Shown here: positions 1 through 9,153 of the stretch, in pieces
Position numbering within the stretch: position 1 is the stretch's first letter
How the letters are laid out: every line of letters starts with the position of its first letter
Assembly: GCF_019429535.1 (NCBI RefSeq)
Contig: NZ_JAHXZM010000009.1
Span: forward strand, 1 to 59,808
Reading direction: 5' to 3'
Length of the DNA: 59,808 nt
Source: Sphingomonas citricola
Lineage (GTDB): Bacteria > Pseudomonadota > Alphaproteobacteria > Sphingomonadales > Sphingomonadaceae
Made by a program: the position numbers and the translations under genes
Notes under the pieces: model-generated
The model's input: the letters and a program-made list of their open reading frames with translations, nothing else
What the model was told of the DNA's origin: nothing
Databases searched by the model: none

Positions 1-44
1 GCAGCGTGTGCGAGGAGCAGCGACTGCGTGTCGGTGAGCTTCAT
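1..44 (-). CDS. DUF3489 family protein, N-terminal fragment at the window edge
   Basis: Only the first 14 complete codons are inside the window; the gene runs off the left edge. The visible start reads MKLTDTQSLLLAHA, which matches the usual beginning of DUF3489 proteins (MKLTDTQ followed by a hydrophobic helix). A GGAGA stretch lies about 10 nt upstream of the ATG at 44. DUF3489 genes normally sit with DUF2924 and a serine recombinase. The same kind of module, in the same orientation, is at the other end of this window. The identification rests on very few residues. Confidence 0.5.
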   Translation of the reverse strand, partial: MKLTDTQSLLLAHA

Positions 45-310
45 GGATCTGGTCTCCGGTAGGAGCGACACCAGCGTCGCTTCCACCAGCCACAGCCCCG
101 ATGATCAGGGTCGATCAGGGCTGTGCCATACACTCACCAGCAGCAGGGCACGCCTGTGCTGTTGCTCTGGTTGCAGGTGAAGTCGAGCGCGTTCGTGCAG
201 CGTGTACAGCGATTGTCTCTGTGAAGATCGTGCACATGGGTAGATCTAAACAAGAAAATGGCAACTTCTGAGCCACTAAGGTTGTGGGCAGCTTTATAAA
301 GCGCCAGCTA
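45..310. other. Intergenic region with imperfect palindrome at 91-125
   Basis: No gene is seen here. Positions 91-98 (CACAGCCC) and 118-125 (GGGCTGTG) form an 8-bp inverted repeat enclosing a second one, TGATC/GATCA. It lies between the 3' end of the GH43 gene and the DUF3489 start, so it could be a transcript-end hairpin or a binding site for the recombinase module. A weaker hairpin is centred near 154. The stretch at 240-300 is AT-richer than its surroundings. Confidence 0.4.
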
Positions 311-1873
311 TTATCTTCCTACGTACCGGAAATTTCCGAAGCGTGCCTCACCGTTCCCAGCTGCGTACAAACCCGGCCTTAGCATCAGAAAGCCGCCACG
401 CACATTGTGGTGATAGCCTGAGACTTCCATGCCGCGATCAAAGCGTTGCCACGTCCGGCCGCCATCGCCCGAAGTGTCAAAGGTGACGACGTGATGGTCG
501 TTGGTGACGCGCATGCGCAATCGCTGTCCATGCGGGTTGGCCGGGCGGCCGCGCTCCTGGCCATATTGGTGCGTAACGAAGCGCTGTTCGTCGAAGCCGA
601 GTCCGCAATACAGTTGGTCATCGTAGAACAGGATCAACCCGGCGGTGGTGCTGGGATCGATCTCCACGTCGCACTCAATACGATACGCCCGGTCGGTCGC
701 CACCAGCAGCATCGGCGAAGAGTCGGACGGCGCGGTTCCTGCGGCCGACAGATGTAGTTGCCCGTTGGCGACACGCGCGCGCGCGGCTTCGTTAGAGTGC
801 GGACGAAAGAAGCTCCAGCGCGTGCCAAGCGCCAAGTGCGCGAAATCGTCCGACAAGGACAGCCCGTGCGGCACCGCGCTGCCACCGCGCGGCGCAGGCA
901 GCGGCCGCGACAGGTCGCCGCCGGTCATGTGGAACCAGCCGTTCGCTTCCCACGCCACGCGATCGAGCAACGTCTGGCGGCCAAGAGTCCAGTATCCTGC
1001 CTCGTAGCCGTGGTAGAGCGCCCACCAGTCACCCGCGGGCCCCTCCACCAGCGATGCATGGCCGCGCGACCACCAGTGTTCTTCCTCCGACATCGTACGC
1101 ACCAGCGGGTTGCCCGGATGCTGCTCCCACGGCCCGTGGATCGAGCGTGAGCGCGCAGCGATTACCATGTGACCGGTCGGCGGACCCGCGGTGCCGCCGA
1201 CCGCGGTCAGCATGTAGAACCACGCGCCGCGGCGATGGATCTTGGGTCCTTCGGGCGAGAAGCTTTCCACCACCCAATCCGTCGGATAGCGCCACGGATC
1301 GTAGACATGCTCGACCTTGCCGACCGTCGACAATCCATCATCGGCGAGCCTGATGCGGTCGCCGCCCGACAGGAACAGCCAGCGGCTGCCGTCCTCGCCG
1401 ACTGCGTGGCAGGGATCGATGTGGTTCGGCAGGCCCAGGTCGATCGGCTCGCTCCAAGGCCCCTCGATTCGATCGGCATGGATGACGAAGATGCCGTTGC
1501 GCGGGCTGGCCTTGACCGGAATGTAGAGGAAATAGCGCCCAGCATGCTTTTCCAGGCTGACCGCCCAGACCGAGCCGATGTTCTTCGTGAGCGCTGGGCC
1601 GATCGGACGCCAATTCACCAGGTCGCGGCTGTGCCAGATGACGCAACCCGGATAAGAATCGAACGACGAGAAGGTCAGGTAGTAATCGCGCCCGTCCTTC
1701 AGGAGCGCCGGATCGGGCCGGTCGCCCGCCAGCACCGGATTGAGGAAGCGACCGTCGCCCAGGTCGGCGACGCGCTGCCCGTCGACGCCGTGCCGCCACG
1801 TCTGGGCGGTGGAGGGCAGTGCGGTGCCGGCGGCGAGCGCGCCGGCCAGGGTGTCGCGGCGGGTCAAGTTCAT
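311..1873 (-). CDS. Exported glycoside hydrolase family 43 protein (xylosidase/arabinofuranosidase type)
   Basis: 520 aa. The N-terminus is a twin-arginine signal (NLTRRDTLAGA, then a hydrophobic stretch ending STAQ). Residues about 40-320 look like the five-bladed GH43 propeller, with acidic residues in the expected contexts: RPDPALLKDG (general base Asp), NHIDPCHAVGEDG (second Asp) and ESFSPEGPKI (catalytic Glu). The C-terminal part, about 330-520, is a beta-sandwich of the kind attached to GH43 xylosidases. The ORF is open further upstream, but ATG at 1873 is chosen because it gives a proper Tat signal and overlaps the stop of the DUF885 gene by 4 bp (ATGA), as expected for coupled translation. 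Last gene of the leftward operon that starts at 9104. Substrate not determinable; likely acts on side chains or xylan-like oligosaccharides in the periplasm. Confidence 0.85.
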   Translation of the reverse strand: MNLTRRDTLAGALAAGTALPSTAQTWRHGVDGQRVADLGDGRFLNPVLAGDRPDPALLKDGRDYYLTFSSFDSYPGCVIWHSRDLVNWRPIGPALTKNIGSVWAVSLEKHAGRYFLYIPVKASPRNGIFVIHADRIEGPWSEPIDLGLPNHIDPCHAVGEDGSRWLFLSGGDRIRLADDGLSTVGKVEHVYDPWRYPTDWVVESFSPEGPKIHRRGAWFYMLTAVGGTAGPPTGHMVIAARSRSIHGPWEQHPGNPLVRTMSEEEHWWSRGHASLVEGPAGDWWALYHGYEAGYWTLGRQTLLDRVAWEANGWFHMTGGDLSRPLPAPRGGSAVPHGLSLSDDFAHLALGTRWSFFRPHSNEAARARVANGQLHLSAAGTAPSDSSPMLLVATDRAYRIECDVEIDPSTTAGLILFYDDQLYCGLGFDEQRFVTHQYGQERGRPANPHGQRLRMRVTNDHHVVTFDTSGDGGRTWQRFDRGMEVSGYHHNVRGGFLMLRPGLYAAGNGEARFGNFRYVGR

Positions 1874-3054
1874 GGCAATTGCTCCAGTCGCTTGCGCCCG
1901 TTCGCGAGCACGGCGGCGTGCCACGCGACGCGTCTGGCGGGTGCGCGTGGCGCGCGGTCGGCGAGCGCGAGCCAGGCAAGTGCTTCGGCCGCACGTGTTC
2001 CGGGGTCCTTGACGATCCGCGCGAGATCGGCCTCGAAGGCGGCGAAATAGACCGGCTCGCCCTGCCATTCGGCGAACGCCGCGCGAGCGCGATCGAGCGA
2101 CCAGCCCTGCGCGTGGATGCCGAGGTCGACCCGCCCGCGCGCGGCGCGGAAGATCAGCCAGTGCAGATGCCCGAGCAACGCGCGCGGGTCGGGATAGTCG
2201 ACCAGCGTCTCCGCGTAAGTCGCCCAGCCTTCGACAAAGGCGGACGCGTAGCGGAGGCGCAGCGGGTGAGGGCGCGCGACCTCCTCGATCCCGAGCTGGA
2301 CCATGTGGCCGGGCAGCAATTCGTGCGCGACGACGCTCGGCAGCGACCAGGCGGGACGCCGCGCGATCTTGCACAGGTCGACGATATAGGCACCGGGGCG
2401 GCCGGGCGCGGGTGGTGTACGATAGCCCTGCTTGCCCGCGGCGATCTCCGCCGGGGTGAGCGAACGGACCGCGACGTCGAGGCAGAAGGGCGGCACGTCG
2501 CCGATCAGGCGTGGCGTCTTGCTGCGGAAGTGGGCGAGCGTCGCGGTCATGTCGCCGATGGCCTGCGCCCGACCGGTGTCGCTGTCGGCGTATTGCCGCT
2601 CGGGCTCAGCGAACAGGCGCTGGAACCGTGCACCAGGATTGGCACCGTTCATACCGATCACGTCGAACGCCGCCGATGCGCGCGCGTGCAGGTCGCGCAG
2701 TGCGGCGTCGAGGCGGCGGATCGCAGTGGCGATATCGATCCTGCCGAGCGTCCGCGACACCCGCAACCCGAGGTCGTCCGGGCGCGTGGCGAGCGCGGCG
2801 TCGATCGCCAGCCCGGCACGCGCGGCCTCCACGTCGAGCCGGCGGGCATGGGAGAGTTGCCGCACATCGATCGTGTGCAAGGCTGCGAGGCCGTCTATGG
2901 GCTGCGCGCGTGCGGCGTCGTCGAGCGCACGCCACACTGCCTGGGCGTGCGGCATTGCCACCGCGGGCAGTGCTGCCACCGCCAGCCCCGCGAGCATGGT
3001 GCGGCGATCGAGCGAGCCATCACTGAACGGGCACGAGACGGGAGCAGGGCTCAT
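1870..3054 (-). CDS. DUF885 family exported protein (metallopeptidase-like)
   Basis: 394 aa. The N-terminus carries a twin-arginine-like signal (DRRTMLAGLAV then hydrophobic). The centre has a HELLPGH motif, the HEXXH-like zinc-binding site of the DUF885 family, and an EGWATYAE segment with the downstream Glu typical of these proteins. The family is annotated as a peptidase-like domain; its role inside sugar loci is not established. Stop overlaps the start of the GH43 gene by 4 bp. The start at 3054 has no clear ribosome site, so the true start could be a few codons away. A 153-bp gap separates it from the large LamG gene. Confidence 0.75.
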   Translation of the reverse strand: MSPAPVSCPFSDGSLDRRTMLAGLAVAALPAVAMPHAQAVWRALDDAARAQPIDGLAALHTIDVRQLSHARRLDVEAARAGLAIDAALATRPDDLGLRVSRTLGRIDIATAIRRLDAALRDLHARASAAFDVIGMNGANPGARFQRLFAEPERQYADSDTGRAQAIGDMTATLAHFRSKTPRLIGDVPPFCLDVAVRSLTPAEIAAGKQGYRTPPAPGRPGAYIVDLCKIARRPAWSLPSVVAHELLPGHMVQLGIEEVARPHPLRLRYASAFVEGWATYAETLVDYPDPRALLGHLHWLIFRAARGRVDLGIHAQGWSLDRARAAFAEWQGEPVYFAAFEADLARIVKDPGTRAAEALAWLALADRAPRAPARRVAWHAAVLANGRKRLEQLP

Positions 3055-3207
3055 CGGCGCGTTGCAACATCGTCGTGTACAGGTGCCGCAACCTGGCAGG
3101 CTGTCTGCGGTCCTGATGAACGCGCCGGAGCAACGCCGCGCACTACAAAGGGCCGCCGTGCGCTTCCCTCGCGCGACGCCGTGCGATCGGGAACGGCACC
3201 CCTCACG

Positions 3208-6200
3208 CTAGCGCCCTGCTGCGACATCGCGCATCGGCTCGCTCAACGACACGCTGTTGTTGCGCCGCGTCACTTCCGCCGCATCGCCCGGCAGCGCTAC
3301 TGTCGCCTCGACCGAACTTGCTGCGATGCCGGCCGGTAGCGTCAGCCGCACGACGGTGGTCCTTGGCGTGAGATCGGTCGGCGCGGCGAGCGGTGGGATG
3401 GCGACGCTCGCGACGGCCCGTCCGCCGTTCACCAGCGTCGCAGTGCCGCCGCTCGTCGGCTGAGCGCCGAGGCTATGAACCGTCAACGTGACGCTGCGCC
3501 CCTTCACCGCCACGTCATCACGCCCAATTCCAAGGTCAGGACGGCGATCCACGGGCGCGGTCGCGCGGACGAGGTCGAGCGTGATCGTCGACGCGCCCGG
3601 TGCGAAGGTAACCGGAAGCGCTGCGCCACGCTCCAGCATCAGCGTTCGTGCGATTCCTCCCGCGGTCACGCGCCATTCGCCGGCGGCGATGTTCCACGTC
3701 GACATGTCCGCGGCTACTTCAGCAGCGGCGGTGTTGAAGGCACTGACGGTAACCCGCGCCGGCGTCGCCTTGACCAACAGCGCAACCTGCTCGGCAGCGT
3801 CTGGCTGGGCGAAGCGCCACGACAGCGCGTTGGCGGGCCAGCTCTGGTTGCGACGCAGCGCGATGCCGCCCATCCGCTCGCGCTGGAGCCACTCGCTCGG
3901 TGCTTCGACGCGGTCGGACCACCAATGGCCTTCAGTCATCATGTACGCGCGCGCCGCCTTGTCGCGCGCAGCGGTCTCGTGCAGCGCCGCCAACGCAGCG
4001 GTGTCGCCGTTCCTGCTCCAGCGTGCGTAGAGCGACGCTGGGTCGCTGCCCTTCGCGCTCGCCGCATCGTCGCGCCATGCGCCTCCTTGCGGCAACAGCC
4101 CGAACACGTCGTCGTTAATCTCGGCCAATGACGCCGCACCGGCCTTCGCCACACGCGCTTCCAGCGGGCGCAGGTAGCGCGCGTCGCCGGTCCAGCGCCA
4201 CGACGCCCAGGCAGTTTGGAGCGGCAGCGTGGCACCACCGCCGTCGCCGACGCGCTCCTTATCCGACGACCAGTTGATCTCGTTGGGGAACGACCACAGC
4301 CCGTCCGAATCCTGCTTGCCGTGCGCGAGCCAGCCGTCGATCGTGCCGGTGACGAGCGCGCGTGCCTGGGAGTTGCCGTTGTACAGCCCCAGCAGCGTCG
4401 GGCCGTGCAGCACCGTGAACGCATAAGGCTTCTGCCACGCCCAGGGATCGTCGCGGTAGATCCTGCGCCCGCCGTACCAGGACGAGGCGAAGTGGAGGTG
4501 CCCGGCCGGGTTGCGCAGGATCACCCTTTGCAAGGCGCGCGTCGTCGCCATGATCCGCTCGAGCGTTCGGGGCTCGCCCCAGTTCAGGTACAACCGCGCC
4601 GCGTCGCTGTTGAGCCCTTCCTCATAGGCGTGGAGCTCGTCGGTCGTGATCGTGCCGAGCCCGCCGGTGATCATGCCGTTCTTGTACGCAGCATCTGACA
4701 GGCGGATGAGCGAGGCGGTGATCTTGTCTGGGATCAGCCCCATCAGCGCCGCGCCGGGCCATTGCTGAACGAGATCGCTGTCGTCGGAGATGCCGCCGCC
4801 GAAGTCGCCGTAGGGGACTTGGCGATGATCGATCCACCATTCGACGAACTTACGCACCTGGCGTAGGTCCTGCAATTGCCAATGCGCCCAAGCGGGCACC
4901 CCCGCAGGAACTGGCGGCAACGCCACCGGCGGCAGGTTCTCGGGCCGGTAGTTGATGTCCGCCCAATAGGCCCGCCCCTCGACATGGTCCGGGTCGACCC
5001 GCAGCAGGTCGCTCGCATCGGCGAACAGCCGCGCGTAGAGCCCGGCGCGCTTGGAAGCGGTGTGCTCCTCGACCAGGAAGCCCCAATTGTCCTTTACCTG
5101 GTTGAAGCGATCGGCGACGTGCTCGCGGACGGCTTCCGCGCGTGGCTTGAAGACGAGACGGACGCGTGCGCCGTCGAGGCTGCGTGCGCCGAAATCGGGC
5201 GCAGCGCTCGCGATCGAAAGGAACAAGCTGTCGTGCGGTAGGATGCGGTCGCGCAGGTCGAGCCACAAGGTACGCGCCTCGTTCGGGCGCACCGACACCG
5301 AAAGGTCGATCATGTCGCGGCCGGGCCAGATGGGATCTTTGACGCGGATGTTGAGCGGCACCAGCCCGCGCGCGTTGGGCGTCAGCGACATCGCGGGCAA
5401 ATCGATTGCAATACCGTCGAGCCCGTCGTGGATGTTCTGCCATCCGTAATCCCACGCGCGCGCGACGGGCTGATCGGGGGCGGCGTCGCCGAAGCTGGCT
5501 GGGATCAGCACGTGGACGATCGGCGCGGCACCGGCTGCGCGCTGCACGACGCTTCCCCCGCCCGCCGCGCCCGCGCCGACCGCGGCCTTTACGCCCGACG
5601 TCGGCATCGCAAGCACGGTAGTCCGTTCCTCCGGCGGGTAGCGTCCAGCGATGAAGGTGTTGAGCGGCGCTAGTGCGGCGAGCGTCGGCGCGGCGCCGGC
5701 GCGGATCGTGTAATCGAGCTTGAGCGATCCCGCCGGCTCCACGCCGGCGGTTACGTCATAGGCCCAGATCTCCTGAATCGGTTGCTCGGCCATGCGGTTG
5801 GTGAAGCGCAACGTGCCGCCGCTATGCTCGGGCGTGCGCGTGACACTGCGTACCACGCCCTGCCGCCGATCAGCCACCTTGGTGCCGTTCCAGTCGAGCG
5901 TGCCGTAAGCCGCGCCGCGAATCTCAACCTGGTTGAAGCGCTCGCCCGATGGCACCGTCAGGTCGTAGCTGCGCCCACCCTCGACATAGGTATTCCAGTC
6001 AGGCAGCTCGAAATAATCATGGCGACCGGGCAGGGCCGAGCGGTTGTAGACGCCGGGCCAGGTCGTTTCCGCGATACCGTCAACGCCCTTCCACATCCAC
6101 TCCTTCTGGTCCTTCGCGTCGGCGAACTCGACCTTGCGCACGCGCGTCGCGGGTGCGCCCAGCAACGGCGGCGCGTCGGTGTCCCAACCGTAGCGATGAA

Positions 6201-6981
6201 GCCACGCCGCGCGCCGCGCCGCGTTGTCGCCGCTGCCGGCGAGCACCGGCTCGCGCTTGGCGGCGAGCGCGGTGATCGCGTCGGTGTCGAGCATCCGGTC
6301 GTAGACGCGTATCTCGTCCAGGTCGGAGCCGCGCATGAAATTGTAGCGGCTTTGCACCTGATGCGGTGACAGCACGCGCCCCGCCATGCCGAACTGGTCG
6401 AGCCCGGCGTCGAGGTCCGCGCGCTGGTCCTTGCGCGCGACCTCGCGCCCGTCGACGAACAACCGCACGCCCGCGGTCTCGTCCCAGGCGAAGGCGAGAT
6501 GGCGCCAAGCATCGGCGGCCGGCAGAGCGTCGATCCGCCACGACACGCGCACGCGCGACAGATTGGCGTCGGTGACGAAGGCGTCGAAGCCGTGCCCGTT
6601 CCAGTCGATGCGCAGGAACGCCATGTCCCAGCTCGAATGATCAGTGAATCCGACGCGGAAGATGTTGAAGGGTGCCTCGCCGACTGGCGTCCGCGGCCGC
6701 CAGAAGAACGACAGGGTGCCGCGCTGGGCACGGATATTGCCCGGCGCGCGCCATGCGACATAGCCGTCGTCGGCCCACCGCGCCGCGCCGCCGATCGCGC
6801 CATCGGGCACGATCGTGACCCCACTGCGGAAGTTGGGCACCGCGTCGCCACCTGCGACCTCGGCGGTCAGGTCGCGATCGGCCGACGCGCGGAACAGCAG
6901 CCCATCGTGCGCGCCTGTCTGGGCGAGCGCCGGCGTCGCTAGCAGCGACGCGGCGGCGAGAAGTGTTCCCCTAGCGCGCAT
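3208..6981 (-). CDS. Very large exported LamG-domain protein of unknown function
   Basis: 1257 aa with a Sec-type signal peptide (first ~21 residues, cut after LAQ). Residues about 22-240 form a LamG/concanavalin-like jelly roll (SFFWRPR, FVDGREVA and DEIRVYDRML are typical strands). A second beta-rich part follows (about 300-430). The middle-to-C-terminal part, about 690-1000, is helical with Trp/Asp/Gly-rich loops such as WWIDHRQVPYGDFGG and resembles an (alpha/alpha) toroid. The last ~100 residues look like a CARDB/Ig-type module. No known lyase or hydrolase family is recognised with confidence. Start overlaps the end of the hexuronate transporter gene by 11 bp, so the two are translationally linked. 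Position in a uronate operon suggests a role on uronic-acid-containing glycans; this is inference. Confidence 0.7.
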   Translation of the reverse strand: MRARGTLLAAASLLATPALAQTGAHDGLLFRASADRDLTAEVAGGDAVPNFRSGVTIVPDGAIGGAARWADDGYVAWRAPGNIRAQRGTLSFFWRPRTPVGEAPFNIFRVGFTDHSSWDMAFLRIDWNGHGFDAFVTDANLSRVRVSWRIDALPAADAWRHLAFAWDETAGVRLFVDGREVARKDQRADLDAGLDQFGMAGRVLSPHQVQSRYNFMRGSDLDEIRVYDRMLDTDAITALAAKREPVLAGSGDNAARRAAWLHRYGWDTDAPPLLGAPATRVRKVEFADAKDQKEWMWKGVDGIAETTWPGVYNRSALPGRHDYFELPDWNTYVEGGRSYDLTVPSGERFNQVEIRGAAYGTLDWNGTKVADRRQGVVRSVTRTPEHSGGTLRFTNRMAEQPIQEIWAYDVTAGVEPAGSLKLDYTIRAGAAPTLAALAPLNTFIAGRYPPEERTTVLAMPTSGVKAAVGAGAAGGGSVVQRAAGAAPIVHVLIPASFGDAAPDQPVARAWDYGWQNIHDGLDGIAIDLPAMSLTPNARGLVPLNIRVKDPIWPGRDMIDLSVSVRPNEARTLWLDLRDRILPHDSLFLSIASAAPDFGARSLDGARVRLVFKPRAEAVREHVADRFNQVKDNWGFLVEEHTASKRAGLYARLFADASDLLRVDPDHVEGRAYWADINYRPENLPPVALPPVPAGVPAWAHWQLQDLRQVRKFVEWWIDHRQVPYGDFGGGISDDSDLVQQWPGAALMGLIPDKITASLIRLSDAAYKNGMITGGLGTITTDELHAYEEGLNSDAARLYLNWGEPRTLERIMATTRALQRVILRNPAGHLHFASSWYGGRRIYRDDPWAWQKPYAFTVLHGPTLLGLYNGNSQARALVTGTIDGWLAHGKQDSDGLWSFPNEINWSSDKERVGDGGGATLPLQTAWASWRWTGDARYLRPLEARVAKAGAASLAEINDDVFGLLPQGGAWRDDAASAKGSDPASLYARWSRNGDTAALAALHETAARDKAARAYMMTEGHWWSDRVEAPSEWLQRERMGGIALRRNQSWPANALSWRFAQPDAAEQVALLVKATPARVTVSAFNTAAAEVAADMSTWNIAAGEWRVTAGGIARTLMLERGAALPVTFAPGASTITLDLVRATAPVDRRPDLGIGRDDVAVKGRSVTLTVHSLGAQPTSGGTATLVNGGRAVASVAIPPLAAPTDLTPRTTVVRLTLPAGIAASSVEATVALPGDAAEVTRRNNSVSLSEPMRDVAAGR

Positions 6982-8269
6982 CGACGCGCGCCAGCCGCGG
7001 GGAGAGCAGGTGCACCGCGATCAGTGCGACAAAATAGGCGCTGCCCGCGATCGCGAACAGGACCGAGTAATTGTTGTTGGTGGCATCCAGAATGTAGCCG
7101 GTGAACAGCGCCATTCCCATGCCGCCGATCGCCCCGACCGTGCCGCCGATCCCGACTACCGAGCCGACCGCACCGCGCGGAAACATGTCGGAGGGGAGGG
7201 CGTAGAGGTTGGCCGAGAACGCCTGATGTGCGGCGGTGGCAAGGCCGATCACCGCGACCGCGCCCCAAACGCTCGATATATTCTGCGCGAAGAAGATCGG
7301 CATCACCAGGCACGCGCAGACGAACATCGTCGCCTTCCGCGCCACGTTGGGGGTGCGCCCGCTCGCGATCAGCCGCGACGACATCCACCCGCCCGCGATG
7401 CTGCCCAGGTCGGAGATCAGATAGATGACCGCGAGCGGCAGCCCGAACGTCTTCAGGTCCATGTCGTAGCGGTTGAACAGGTAACCCGGCAGCCAGAACA
7501 GGAAGAACCACCAGATTGGGTCGATGCAGAACTTGCCCAGCGCATAGGCCCAGGTCTCACGATAGGTCGCGACCTTGCTCCACGCCAGCGGCACTACCGG
7601 ATCGGCCGGGTCCTGCCGGATATAGGCGAGTTCGGCGGCCGAGACACGCGGGTGCTGCTCGGGATGGCGATAGATCGCCAGCCACGCGATCAACCACAGC
7701 ACGCCGAACACGCCCGTCACGTAGAAGGCGACGCGCCAGTCGAACGCGAGCACCAGCGCCGGAACTAAGAGCGGGGTGACGATCGCGCCGATGTTGGCGC
7801 CGGCGTTGAACAGACCGATCGCGTAGGCGCGTTCGCGCTGCGGGAACCACTCGGTCACAGCCTTGATGCCGGCGGGGAAATTGCCCGCCTCGCCGACACC
7901 CAGGCCGAAGCGCGCCATCGCGAACGTAGTGATCGAGGTCGCGAGACCGTGCGCCATGTGGCTGACCGTCCAGACCAGGATCGCGATCGTGTAGCCCGCG
8001 CGCGCGCCAACCACGTCGACGATCCGTCCAAATCCGATATAGCCTATCGCGTAGGCGAGCTGAAACCAGAAGATGATGTTGGCGAAGTCGCTCTCCGACC
8101 AGCCGAACTCGCCCTGCAACGTGGGCTTGAGCACGCCAATCATCTGCCGGTCGACGTAGTTGATCGCGGTCGCCGCGAACAACAATGCGCAGATCACCCA
8201 GCGATAGCGGCCGACGCGCGCCGACGCGCCGGCCACCGCGGGATCGGTGCCGGTTGTGCGTGCTTCCAT
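6971..8269 (-). CDS. exuT: MFS hexuronate transporter, ExuT-like (ACS family)
   Basis: 432 aa, about 12 membrane segments. The first segment has the ATAINYVDRQ motif of the anion:cation symporter family, and GLGVGEAGNFPAGIKAV and WFPQRERA are ExuT-type signatures. It should carry galacturonate/glucuronate across the inner membrane by proton symport. ATG at 8269 is chosen over an upstream codon because AGGAGAG lies 6-7 nt in front of it. It is second in the leftward operon after the FAH-fold gene, and its 3' end overlaps the LamG gene. The symbol is by family resemblance; substrate is inferred from the surrounding uxa/kdg genes. Confidence 0.85.
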   Translation of the reverse strand: MEARTTGTDPAVAGASARVGRYRWVICALLFAATAINYVDRQMIGVLKPTLQGEFGWSESDFANIIFWFQLAYAIGYIGFGRIVDVVGARAGYTIAILVWTVSHMAHGLATSITTFAMARFGLGVGEAGNFPAGIKAVTEWFPQRERAYAIGLFNAGANIGAIVTPLLVPALVLAFDWRVAFYVTGVFGVLWLIAWLAIYRHPEQHPRVSAAELAYIRQDPADPVVPLAWSKVATYRETWAYALGKFCIDPIWWFFLFWLPGYLFNRYDMDLKTFGLPLAVIYLISDLGSIAGGWMSSRLIASGRTPNVARKATMFVCACLVMPIFFAQNISSVWGAVAVIGLATAAHQAFSANLYALPSDMFPRGAVGSVVGIGGTVGAIGGMGMALFTGYILDATNNNYSVLFAIAGSAYFVALIAVHLLSPRLARVDAR

Positions 8270-8318
8270 GATCGTCTCTCCTGATCGGCCTCTGTTGCGG
8301 GCCGTTACCATCGGCCTT

Positions 8319-9104
8319 CTAGCGGGCCGTGATGCTGCACTCGACCGTCCAGCGGTCGTCGAAGGTGGCGATGACGCGGTCGCCGGGTTTGACCGGGTGG
8401 ACGCCGGTCACCGCGCCGGTCGAAACCCATTGGCCCGCCGCAAGCGCGAGCCCGCGCCGTGCGGCATGTTCGAGCAGGAAGCGCACTGCGCCGAACGGCC
8501 CGTCGAGCATAGTCGCAGTGGTCGCGCGGCCTACGGCCTTGCCGTTGATCGACAGCGTCACCGTCCAGGCGTCGATGTCCGCCTCCTGCCAGCCCTCGGC
8601 CGCCGCTCCGACGACCAGCCCGTTGTTGTTGCCGAAATCGGCGACGGTCACCGCAGGGCCGTGGGTGTTGATACCGGGGAAGGGCGAACTCGCAACCTCG
8701 ATCCCGACGTGCACCGCGTCGACCAGCGCACGCGCCTCGGCATTGGTGTACGCCGTTTTGGCGGGGTCGGGCGTGGCGGCGAGACGGAGCAGGAACTCGG
8801 CCTCGGCGGCGGCGAATCCGTCGGCGAAGACGGGCATTGCAGGCGCGTCGCCGCCGCCCACCACCTGATCGGCGAAGATCGGGCCGGTCAGGCGCTCCTC
8901 GCCCTCTACCGGCGGCGCGATCTTTCCAACCTTCCACCCGGCGACCTGCCCGCCAGCGAGCGTCAGCGCGGCGTCCTGCACCACATAGGCGTCGCGCAGG
9001 GTTGCGGGCATCGTGCCGGGGTAATCAGGCAATGCGTGTCCCGCACGCCGTGCCTCGACGAAGGCACGCGCGATCGTCCCCGCTTCTTCAACGATGTGCG
9101 TCAC
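8319..9104 (-). CDS. FAH-fold hydratase, 2-keto-4-pentenoate hydratase-like
   Basis: 261 aa, GTG start with GGGGAGG 4 nt upstream. It has the GWKVG motif and an AEAEF acidic pair that bind the divalent metal in MhpD-type hydratases, and ends with the KPGDRVIATF strand common to the fumarylacetoacetate hydrolase superfamily. Related enzymes hydrate or dehydrate 2-keto-3-deoxy sugar acids, so a step on a deoxy-keto sugar acid is plausible here. First gene of the leftward operon; a LacI-type operator (9140-9153) lies 36 bp upstream. The exact reaction cannot be read from the sequence. Confidence 0.75.
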   Translation of the reverse strand: MTHIVEEAGTIARAFVEARRAGHALPDYPGTMPATLRDAYVVQDAALTLAGGQVAGWKVGKIAPPVEGEERLTGPIFADQVVGGGDAPAMPVFADGFAAAEAEFLLRLAATPDPAKTAYTNAEARALVDAVHVGIEVASSPFPGINTHGPAVTVADFGNNNGLVVGAAAEGWQEADIDAWTVTLSINGKAVGRATTATMLDGPFGAVRFLLEHAARRGLALAAGQWVSTGAVTGVHPVKPGDRVIATFDDRWTVECSITAR

Positions 9105-9139
9105 GCAACCTCCCCTTTGTTCTCATGGCAATCCTATTA

Positions 9140-9153
9140 GGAAACCGGTGTCA
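9140..9153. promoter_or_regulatory. Probable LacI-family operator in front of the hydratase-exuT operon
   Basis: Sequence GGAAACCGGTGTCA, 13 of 14 identical to the motif at 12097. It overlaps the stop codon of uxuB and lies 36 bp before the hydratase start. One of five copies in this locus. Confidence 0.7.

Noticed and set aside
1819..3339. 506-aa plus-strand open frame over the DUF885 gene
   Set aside because: Antisense shadow; the DUF885 protein on the other strand has a signal peptide and HELLPGH.
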